A program made the position numbers and the translations under genes. Shown one piece after another: positions 49,111 through 56,077 of a stretch of DNA of 64,000 bases. Below the pieces are notes generated by a model. That model ran no database searches. It was not told the origin of the DNA and saw only the letters and a list, made by a program, of their open reading frames with translations. Origin of the DNA: JAUYIV01 sp040882645 (GTDB lineage Bacteria > Actinomycetota > Acidimicrobiia > Spongiisociales > UBA11373); contig JBBEAX010000047.1 of assembly GCA_040882645.1 (NCBI GenBank), forward strand, positions 45,991 to 109,990, in the 5' to 3' direction. The stretch's first letter is position 1; the number at the start of each line of letters is the position of its first letter.

Positions 49111-49898
49111 TCGAGGCCGCCTCCGCCGACCTGGACCGCCTCGACGAGGCGCGTCCCGCGGTGGAGGAAACGATCGCCGCACTCGATCGGGGCGAACTGC
49201 GAGTTGCCGAGAAGGTCGACGGCGAATGGGTGGTCCACGAGTGGGTGAAGCGGGCGATCCTTCTCTACTTCCGCATCGCCGGGCTGCGTACCTGGGAAGT
49301 TGGACCGTTCGAGTTCCACGACAAGATCCCACTGAAGCGCGGTTTGGCGGCCGCCGGGGTGCGGGTGGTGCCTCCGGGGGCGGTCCGGTACGGGGCGTTC
49401 TGTGAACCGGGGGTGGTCGTGATGCCCGGGTACGTCAACATCGGCGCTCGGGTCGGGGCAGGCACTCTGGTCGACACCTGGGCGACGGTGGGCTCCTGTG
49501 CCCAGATCGGTCGGGATGTCCACCTTTCGGGCGGCGTCGGCATCGGTGGCGTGCTCGAGCCGGCCTCTGCCCGGCCGGTCATCGTCGAGGACGGCGTTTT
49601 CGTCGGCAGCCGTTCGATCCTCGTCGAGGGGGTGGTCGTCGAGGAGGGAGCAGTGCTGGGCGCCAACACCACGATCACTTCGTCGACGCCCATCATCGAC
49701 GTCACCGGTCCTGAACCAATCGAGCATCGGGGAAGGGTTCCCGCCCGTTCCGTGGTGGTTCCCGGCACCCGCCCCAAGGACTTTCCTGCGGGAACCTACG
49801 ACCTGCAGTGTGCCTTGATCATCGGGCAGCGCTCGGAATCGACCGACCGCAAGACCTCCCTCGAGGACGCCCTGCGGGTGTTCGGGGTGCAGGCGTGA
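49089..49898 (+). CDS. dapD: Tetrahydrodipicolinate N-succinyltransferase
   Basis: DapD succinylates tetrahydrodipicolinate with succinyl-CoA. The 269-residue protein has an N-terminal helical domain (1-100) and a left-handed beta helix of hexapeptide repeats (about 105-230: MPGYVNIGARVGAGTLVDTW). This length and N-terminal domain match the Escherichia coli-type DapD rather than the longer mycobacterial form. The GTG lies inside the dapC end (22-nt overlap). Confidence 0.9.
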   Translation: MPASRELIEAASADLDRLDEARPAVEETIAALDRGELRVAEKVDGEWVVHEWVKRAILLYFRIAGLRTWEVGPFEFHDKIPLKRGLAAAGVRVVPPGAVRYGAFCEPGVVVMPGYVNIGARVGAGTLVDTWATVGSCAQIGRDVHLSGGVGIGGVLEPASARPVIVEDGVFVGSRSILVEGVVVEEGAVLGANTTITSSTPIIDVTGPEPIEHRGRVPARSVVVPGTRPKDFPAGTYDLQCALIIGQRSESTDRKTSLEDALRVFGVQA

Positions 49899-50929
49899 CC
49901 CTGGTCGACGACCTCGTCCGGCTGATCGACATTCCTTCGCCGACGGGAGCCGAGGACGCGCTGCGCGATGCCGTTGCCGAACGACTCTCGGGTCTCGCCC
50001 CGCAGATCATCGGAAGATCGGTGGTGGTCGGGCACCACACCGGGCGACCACTGATCTCGCTGTACGGGCATCTCGACACCGTCCCCGAGCAGGGCAACCT
50101 CCCGGCACGGGTCGCCGCGGGGCGGGTTCATGGCCTGGGGGCATCCGACATGAAGGGCGGCCTGGCGGTGATGGTCGCCCTGCTGGAGGACGACGCGGTT
50201 CGCGATGGGCCCTTCGATGTTCTCGGCGTCTTCTATGACGCCGAAGAGGGTCCAGCCGCGGGCAACGGGCTCGAGCGGGTGCTCGACGAGGCACCCGGCC
50301 TGCTCGAGAGCGAATTCGCGGTGGTGATGGAACCGACCGACGGCGAGCTCCAATTGGGGTGTCAGGGCACGATCAACGCCCGGGTCGAGTTCCACGGCGT
50401 GTCGGCGCACAGCGCCCGGCCGTGGCTGGGGGAGAACGCCATCACCAAGGCGGGCTTGTGGCTGGTGGAGATGCACGAGCGGGGATGGCGGGATGTCGAG
50501 GTCGCCGGCCTCACCTTCAAGGAAACGTTCGCGGTGACCCTCGCCGAGGGCGGGGTGGCAGCCAACATGATCCCCCCACGGTTCGTGCTCAATCTCAACC
50601 ACCGGTATCCGCCCGATCGCTCGGTCGAGGAGGCCGAGGCAATGGTCAGGGAGGCATGCGCCGCTGCCGACTCGGTGGAGATCGTCGATCGGGCGATCGC
50701 GGCGCCAATTCCCGACGACAACCCTCACCTCGGCCGACTGCGGGGAATGGTTTCGACCGTATCGGCCAAGACCGCGTGGACCGATGTCGCCAGGCTCGCC
50801 GCCCGCGGTGTGCCGGCCGTCAACTACGGGCCAGGCGAGGTCGCCCAGGCCCACAAGCAGGACGAGAGCGCACCGGTTGCGACACTCGAGCAGTGCTTCG
50901 AGGTGATGCGGCGCTTCCTCAGCGGGTAG
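49895..50929 (+). CDS. dapE: Succinyl-diaminopimelate desuccinylase
   Basis: DapE removes succinate to give LL-diaminopimelate. The 344-residue M20-family protein shows the metal ligands in YGHLDTVP, GASDMKGG, the catalytic YDAEEGPAAGNG, MEPTD and a C-terminal His region (AQAHKQDE). The lid domain is present (about 150-265). The GTG overlaps the dapD stop (GTGA), completing the three-gene operon. Confidence 0.9.
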   Translation: MTLVDDLVRLIDIPSPTGAEDALRDAVAERLSGLAPQIIGRSVVVGHHTGRPLISLYGHLDTVPEQGNLPARVAAGRVHGLGASDMKGGLAVMVALLEDDAVRDGPFDVLGVFYDAEEGPAAGNGLERVLDEAPGLLESEFAVVMEPTDGELQLGCQGTINARVEFHGVSAHSARPWLGENAITKAGLWLVEMHERGWRDVEVAGLTFKETFAVTLAEGGVAANMIPPRFVLNLNHRYPPDRSVEEAEAMVREACAAADSVEIVDRAIAAPIPDDNPHLGRLRGMVSTVSAKTAWTDVARLAARGVPAVNYGPGEVAQAHKQDESAPVATLEQCFEVMRRFLSG

Positions 50930-50960
50930 TCGCACAGGATGCGGGCAGTAGGCCCGCCGG

Positions 50961-50966
50961 TACCAT
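50961..50966 (+). promoter_or_regulatory. -10 box TACCAT, leaderless arrangement (gatC)
   Basis: TACCAT ends exactly 6 nt before the gatC ATG at 50973. Confidence 0.6.
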
Positions 50967-50972
50967 CGCCCG

Positions 50973-51260
50973 ATGCCCATCGAGATCGACATCGCCAAGG
51001 TGGCGCGCTTGGCCCGTATCGGGCTGACGGCCGAGGAGCTCGTCCACTACGAGCAGCAGCTTCAGGTGATCCTCGAACACGCCGCCCGGGTGCAGGCACT
51101 TCCTACCGACGGGGTCGCACCCACCGCCCACCCCCTCCCGATGGTCAACGCCTTCCGCCCCGACGAGGTGGAGCCCACGCTCGACCGTGAGGAGGTGCTC
51201 TCCCAGGCCCCCGATCGTGAGGGCCCGTACTTCCGCGTCCCGCCATTCCTGGACGAGTGA
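50973..51260 (+). CDS. gatC: Asp/Glu-tRNA amidotransferase subunit C
   Basis: GatC stabilises the GatA-GatB complex that converts Glu-tRNA(Gln) and Asp-tRNA(Asn) to the amidated forms. The 95-residue protein has IDIAKVARLARIGLTAEE and the C-terminal REGPYFRVPPFLDE typical of the family. It opens the gatCAB operon and overlaps gatA at TGATG. Confidence 0.93.
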   Translation: MPIEIDIAKVARLARIGLTAEELVHYEQQLQVILEHAARVQALPTDGVAPTAHPLPMVNAFRPDEVEPTLDREEVLSQAPDREGPYFRVPPFLDE

Positions 51261-52735
51261 TGGACGCCGCCGACCTCACCATCGCCGAGGCAGGGGCGCG
51301 CCTTCGATCGGGTGATCTCACCGCGGTCGATCTGCTGGTTGCCGTCCGCCGCCGGATCTCGATGACAGAGGCCATCCTCCACGCCTACCTCACCATCGAT
51401 GCCGACGGTGCCACCGCCGCCGCGGTGGAGGCCGATGCTGCTCTCGCCCGAGGTGAGGACCGCGGTCCGCTCCACGGGATTCCGATCGCCCTCAAAGACA
51501 ACATGGTCACTCGGGGGATCGAGACCACCTGCTCGTCGCGAATCCTCGCCGGCTACATCCCGCCTTACGACGCCACGGTCGTCGAGCGGCTCAAGGCGGG
51601 GGGGGCGGTGATTCTCGGCAAGACCAACCTCGACGAGTTCGCGATGGGGTCGTCTACCGAGAACTCGGCCTACGGCACCACCCGCAACCCGTGGAACCCC
51701 GATCGGGTCCCCGGGGGCAGCAGCGGCGGCTCGGCGGCGGTGGTGGCAGTGGGTTCCGCCCTCGGAGCTTTCGGGTCCGACACCGGCGGATCGATCCGCC
51801 AGCCTGCCGCGCTGTGCGGTGTCGTGGGGATGAAGCCCACCTACGGGCTCGTCAGCCGTTACGGGCTGATCGCCTTCGCTTCGTCGCTCGATCAGATCGG
51901 CCCCATCGGCCGAACCGTCGCCGACGCGGTCACGCTGTTCGAAGCGGTGGCGGGACACGACCCCTCTGATGCCACCTCGTTTCGCGGCGGCTACCCCGAT
52001 CCACGGGTGGATCTCGACAAGGGGGTCAAGGGGCTTCGAATCGGGATCGTGCGGGAGTTGTCGGGCGACGGCATCCAGCCCGGTGTCGCCGCCGCCTTCC
52101 AGGCGACCGTCGATCGACTCGCCGCCGCCGGTGCCGCGGTGAAGGAGGTTTCGCTGCCTTCCACCGAGTTCGCCCTCAGCGCCTACTACCTGATCGCCCC
52201 GGCCGAATGCTCGGCCAACCTCGCCCGGTTCGATGGAGTCCGTTACGGGCCGCGGGTCGACGGTGACAGTGTCGAGGCGATGATGTCGGCGACCCGCCGC
52301 GACGGGTTTGGCCCGGAAGTCACCCGGCGCATCCTCCTCGGCACCTACGCCCTGTCGGCCGGCTACTACGACGCGTTCTACGGCCAGGCGCAGAAGGTCC
52401 GCACCTTGGTGATGGAGGACTTCAAGAAGGCTTATGCGGGGGTCGACGTCCTGGTGACGCCCACCAGTCCCACCACTGCATTCGAGGTGGGGGAGCGGGC
52501 CGATGACCCGCTGGCGATGTACCTGAGCGACATCTGCACGATCCCCTCCAACCTCAGCGGCGATCCTGCCGTCTCGGTGCCGGTGGGGCTGGACGAGGCC
52601 GGCTTGCCGGTCGGGTTCCAGGTGCTCGCCCCCGCGCTCGGCGAGGCCGTGATGTTCCGGGTGGCGGCGGAGGTCGAGCGGCTTTCGGGTTTCGACATTC
52701 GCCCGGAGCTGGCGTCATCGGAGGGGGCCCGGTGA
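51260..52735 (+). CDS. gatA: Asp/Glu-tRNA amidotransferase subunit A
   Basis: GatA releases ammonia from glutamine. The 491-residue amidase has Lys in IPIALKDNM, the Ser cluster PGGSSGGSAAVVAVG and GSDTGGSIRQPAALCG with the nucleophile, and a C-terminal domain with the usual NLSGDPAVSVPVG. An in-frame GTG at 51257 is an alternative start. The stop overlaps gatB by 4 nt. Confidence 0.95.
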   Translation: MDAADLTIAEAGARLRSGDLTAVDLLVAVRRRISMTEAILHAYLTIDADGATAAAVEADAALARGEDRGPLHGIPIALKDNMVTRGIETTCSSRILAGYIPPYDATVVERLKAGGAVILGKTNLDEFAMGSSTENSAYGTTRNPWNPDRVPGGSSGGSAAVVAVGSALGAFGSDTGGSIRQPAALCGVVGMKPTYGLVSRYGLIAFASSLDQIGPIGRTVADAVTLFEAVAGHDPSDATSFRGGYPDPRVDLDKGVKGLRIGIVRELSGDGIQPGVAAAFQATVDRLAAAGAAVKEVSLPSTEFALSAYYLIAPAECSANLARFDGVRYGPRVDGDSVEAMMSATRRDGFGPEVTRRILLGTYALSAGYYDAFYGQAQKVRTLVMEDFKKAYAGVDVLVTPTSPTTAFEVGERADDPLAMYLSDICTIPSNLSGDPAVSVPVGLDEAGLPVGFQVLAPALGEAVMFRVAAEVERLSGFDIRPELASSEGAR

Positions 52736-54174
52736 GATACGAAACTGTGATCGGCATCGAGACCCACGTCGAGCTGTCGACCGCATCAAAGATGTTTTGC
52801 GGATGCCCCGCCGGGTTCGGCGGGGATCCGAACACCAGTGTCTGCCCGGTCTGTCTGGGGTTGCCGGGGGCGCTTCCGGTGCCCAACGAGCGCGCTATCC
52901 AGTGGACGGTGGCGCTGGGCATCGCCCTCGGTTGCGAGATAACCCAGCACTCGGTGTTCCACCGCAAGAACTACTTCTACGCCGACCTCCCCAAGAACTA
53001 TCAGATCTCCCAGTTCGATCTCCCGCTCTGCGTCGGCGGCCATCTCGAGGTCGACCCCGGGTCGGGAGCGCGACGGATCGGGATCACCCGGGTTCACCTC
53101 GAGGAGGACACCGGCAAGAGCACCCACCTCGGCGGCGGGGGCCGGATCCACGACGCCGAGGGGGCGCTCATCGACTTCAACCGGTCGGGCATCCCGCTGA
53201 TGGAGGTCGTTTCGGAGCCCGACATCAGAACACCCGAGGAGGCCCGCGCGTATGCCCAGGAGTTGCGGGCGATCGTGCTCGCCCTCGGCATCTCCGACGC
53301 CCGGCTCGAGGAGGGAAGCTTCCGATTCGACGCGAACGTCTCGCTCAGGCCCGAGGGTGACGAGGTGTTAGGGGTGAAGGTCGAGGTCAAGAACATGAAC
53401 TCGATGCGGTCCCTGCAGCGTGCCCTCGCCTTCGAGATCGATCGACAGACGGCGCTCCTCGACGACGGTGAATTGATCGCCCAGGAGACCCGCCATTGGG
53501 ACGAGGAGGCGGGCCGTACCCAGCCGGGGCGCAGCAAAGAGGAGTCGAGTGACTACCGCTACTTCGCCGAGCCCGACCTCGTCCCGCTCCAGACCAATCC
53601 CGAGGTCGTCGAGCGCATTCGAGCCGGGCTACCTGAGCTTCCGGCCCTGCGGAGGGCGCGCTACGTCACGATGGGGATCGAACCGACTGCGGCGGCGACG
53701 CTCGTCGCCGGCGACCTCGCCAACCTGTTCGACGCCACGGTCGCCGCGGGCGGCGACCCGCGGGCAGCCGCCAACTGGCTCACCGGAGAAGTCGCCGCTC
53801 ACCTGAATCGCACCGGGGCCGCGCCGGCTGACATCTTGCTCGACGGGGCGAGCCTCGCCGAATTGATCGGAATGGTCGGCGGTGGCGATCTCTCGGCGAC
53901 TGCCGCGAAGGAGGTCCTGATCGGGGTGCTGGCGGGAGAAGGCTCACCTCGGAAGATCGCCACGACCCGCGATCTGCTCCAGGTCTCGGACGAGTCGGCG
54001 CTGGGGCCTGAGGTCGACTCCGTGCTCACGGCGCACCCGGACGAGGTGGGCAGGATCCGGGGGGGAGAGGAGCGCCTCGTGGGATTCCTCGTCGGCCAGG
54101 TGATGAAGGCCACCGGGGGCAAGGCCGATCCTCGCCTCGTCGACCGGCTGATTCGGGAGCGGGTCGGGCTTTGA
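52732..54174 (+). CDS. gatB: Asp/Glu-tRNA amidotransferase subunit B
   Basis: GatB binds tRNA and channels ammonia to the aminoacyl group. The 480-residue protein has VIGIETHVEL, the CPVCLGLPGALPVPN zinc/Cys region, FHRKNYFYADLPKNYQISQ, IPLMEVVSEPD and the C-terminal YqeY-like domain (from about 330). The GTG overlaps the gatA stop; the gene is coupled to the HAD phosphatase gene by TTGA. Confidence 0.95.
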   Translation: MRYETVIGIETHVELSTASKMFCGCPAGFGGDPNTSVCPVCLGLPGALPVPNERAIQWTVALGIALGCEITQHSVFHRKNYFYADLPKNYQISQFDLPLCVGGHLEVDPGSGARRIGITRVHLEEDTGKSTHLGGGGRIHDAEGALIDFNRSGIPLMEVVSEPDIRTPEEARAYAQELRAIVLALGISDARLEEGSFRFDANVSLRPEGDEVLGVKVEVKNMNSMRSLQRALAFEIDRQTALLDDGELIAQETRHWDEEAGRTQPGRSKEESSDYRYFAEPDLVPLQTNPEVVERIRAGLPELPALRRARYVTMGIEPTAAATLVAGDLANLFDATVAAGGDPRAAANWLTGEVAAHLNRTGAAPADILLDGASLAELIGMVGGGDLSATAAKEVLIGVLAGEGSPRKIATTRDLLQVSDESALGPEVDSVLTAHPDEVGRIRGGEERLVGFLVGQVMKATGGKADPRLVDRLIRERVGL

Positions 54175-54815
54175 ACCGCCCGGCGGCGGTGATCTTCGAC
54201 TGCGACGGGGTGCTCGTCGACTCCGAGCCTCATTCGGTGGCTGCCTGGATCGACGTGCTTGCCACCCTCGACCACCCGGCGGGCGTTCCCGAGATCGAGG
54301 CCTGCACCGGGTTCGGGTTCTCGCCGACCCACGACTACCTCACCGCGATCGCCCCTTTGCCACCCAAGCCGGATGTGTGGCCGCTGCTATTGACGGCGCT
54401 GGGCAGGTCGTTCGATGGCGGTCTGAGCGTGTTCCCCGACGGGATCGCCACATTGGAGGCGTGCGAGGCGGCGGGGCTTCCGGTCGCGGTGGCGTCGGCC
54501 AGCCCCCGCGGCCGGCTCGCTCTCACCCTCCGCGCGGCCGGGCTCGAAGGACGCTTCGCCGTCTCGGTGTCCGGCGACGACGTGGCCCGCGGAAAGCCGG
54601 CGCCGGATTGCTACCTCACCGCCGCCCGCGGCCTCGGAGTGGAGCCCACCGATTGTGTGGCGATCGAAGACAGCGGCCCCGGCGCGGAGGCAGCGGTCGC
54701 CGCCGGCATGCGCACGATCGCCATCGTCAGACCAATGTCAGATCGGGAGGCCTTGGTCGCCTCGGGAGCGGAAGTAGTGGACGCGCTCGATCCGGCGCTG
54801 CTGGGCCTCGGTTAG
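54171..54815 (+). CDS. HAD-superfamily phosphatase (beta-phosphoglucomutase-like)
   Basis: The 214-residue protein has the HAD motif I (FDCDGVLVDSEP), the motif II Ser/Thr region (VASASPRG), Lys in ARGKPAPD and motif III-IV EDSGPGAEAAVAAGM. This subgroup includes phosphoglycolate and sugar-phosphate phosphatases and beta-phosphoglucomutase; the substrate is unknown. The TTG start comes from the 4-nt overlap with gatB. Confidence 0.85.
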   Translation: MNRPAAVIFDCDGVLVDSEPHSVAAWIDVLATLDHPAGVPEIEACTGFGFSPTHDYLTAIAPLPPKPDVWPLLLTALGRSFDGGLSVFPDGIATLEACEAAGLPVAVASASPRGRLALTLRAAGLEGRFAVSVSGDDVARGKPAPDCYLTAARGLGVEPTDCVAIEDSGPGAEAAVAAGMRTIAIVRPMSDREALVASGAEVVDALDPALLGLG

Positions 54816-54867
54816 GCCTCCCGCCTCCGGGCGGCCGGGCGGCCTACGGCCGCCTTGAGCCGCCTTG

Positions 54868-54886
54868 GGCCGGCCTTCGGCCGGCC
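54868..54886 (+). terminator. Hairpin GGCCGGCC-TTC-GGCCGGCC
   Basis: An 8-bp perfect stem with a TTC loop, within a run of related GC-rich palindromes (54817-54890), closes the gatCAB-HAD operon. Confidence 0.6.
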
Positions 54887-54902
54887 ACGCCCTCAGCGCG
54901 TC

Positions 54903-54923
54903 GCGCATTGCGCATTGCGCATC
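54903..54923. repeat. Heptamer repeat, unit GCGCATT (3 copies)
   Basis: GCGCATT twice and GCGCATC in tandem, shortly before the -10 box of the epimerase gene. Confidence 0.75.
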
Positions 54924-54934
54924 ACGTCTTTTCC

Positions 54935-54940
54935 TACCCT
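54935..54940 (+). promoter_or_regulatory. -10 box TACCCT, leaderless arrangement
   Basis: TACCCT ends exactly 6 nt before the epimerase ATG at 54947. Confidence 0.6.
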
Positions 54941-54946
54941 CTCCTC

Positions 54947-55927
54947 ATGCACTACCTCCTCACCGATGCCTCCGGGTTCCTTGGCGCATACATCGCCGGA
55001 TATCTGCTCTCCGGCGGTCATCAGGTGACGACGCTGGTACGCAGCCGGGAGGAGGGCGTCGAGATGGTGGCGGCCGGAGTCCGGCCTTTCCTCGGGTCGG
55101 TGGTCGACAAGGAAGGTTTGCGTCCGGCCGTTCGGGGCGTCGACGGCGTCTTCCACGTGGCCGGGCACCGGGTCGCCATCGGCGATCGCCGCCTGGCCGA
55201 GGCCGTCAACGTCCAGGGCACTCGCAACGTATTCGAACTGGTCAAGGAGTTGAGGGTGCCCCGGGTGGTTCATACCAGCACCCTGGCGGTGTTCTCGGAC
55301 ACCCACGGCGAGTTGCCCGACGAGTCATACCGATTCACCGGCAAGCACCTCACCCGCTACGACGCGCTTCGGTGGCGGGCTCACTATGAAGTCGCCGCCC
55401 CGATGATGGCCGCCGGTCTTCCGGGCGTCATCGTCATGCCAGGGGCCACTTATGGGGCGGGCGACGCCAGCGGGATGGCCGGTCTCCTCGCTAGGTACCT
55501 GCGAGGCCGGGTTCGATTCGTGTCAGACACCACGGCGTACTGCTGGGCACACGTCGAAGACGTTGCCCAAGCCCACGTCCTCGCCATGGAGTTCGGGCGC
55601 ATCGGTGAGACCTACATCGTTGGGGGACAGCCCCACAGCGTGCGCTCGGTGCTCGCTGCGGCGGGAGAGTTGGCGGGAAAGGCCTATCCGCCCCTGCCGT
55701 TGCCCCGGTGGGCGGTCCACCCACCGGCGGTGGTGCTGGGTGGTCTGGCGACGGTGCTGCGATCACTGCGCCCCACCGTGGAGCGGCTGCGGGTGTCCGC
55801 CGGCGTCACCTACCTCGGCACCGACGCCAAGGCCCGCGCCGAACTCGGATTCGATCCCCGTACTCTCGAAGAAGGCCTCCCCGAGACCGTCGAGTGGATC
55901 CTGCGCGATTCATTCGAGAGGGTTTAA
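54947..55927 (+). CDS. NAD-dependent epimerase/dehydratase-like protein
   Basis: The 326-residue extended short-chain dehydrogenase begins LLTDASGFLGAYIAGYL, a variant of the usual GxxGxxG loop in which the first Gly is Asp or Ala. The active-site Tyr is uncertain: YDALRWRAHYE replaces the classical YxxxK, so Lys is lost. It resembles the DFR/3-beta-HSD-like group that acts on sterols, dihydroflavonols or sugars. The missing YxxxK suggests altered or lost catalysis. The ATG has a -10 box 6 nt upstream. Confidence 0.78.
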   Translation: MHYLLTDASGFLGAYIAGYLLSGGHQVTTLVRSREEGVEMVAAGVRPFLGSVVDKEGLRPAVRGVDGVFHVAGHRVAIGDRRLAEAVNVQGTRNVFELVKELRVPRVVHTSTLAVFSDTHGELPDESYRFTGKHLTRYDALRWRAHYEVAAPMMAAGLPGVIVMPGATYGAGDASGMAGLLARYLRGRVRFVSDTTAYCWAHVEDVAQAHVLAMEFGRIGETYIVGGQPHSVRSVLAAAGELAGKAYPPLPLPRWAVHPPAVVLGGLATVLRSLRPTVERLRVSAGVTYLGTDAKARAELGFDPRTLEEGLPETVEWILRDSFERV

Positions 55928-55938
55928 GAAGGCCGTCT

Positions 55939-55959
55939 GCCATCCGCCATCCGCCATCG
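55939..55959. repeat. Heptamer repeat, unit GCCATCC (3 copies)
   Basis: Three tandem copies begin 12 nt after the epimerase gene stop. Confidence 0.75.
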
Positions 55960-56004
55960 GCAGGAACGCGTTCCGAGTGCCCGCGCTGTCTCCGACCCTC
56001 TTGC

Positions 56005-56032
56005 GGAAGGCTGAAGGCGGAAGGCGGAAGGC
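56005..56032. repeat. Heptamer repeat, unit GGAAGGC (4 copies)
   Basis: GGAAGGC, TGAAGGC and two GGAAGGC in tandem, preceded by TTGC. Same family as 38124 and 41481. Confidence 0.85.
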
Positions 56033-56077
56033 GTCGTCCCCAGATCGACTAGAAACTGATCGGAAGGGAGATTGAGA

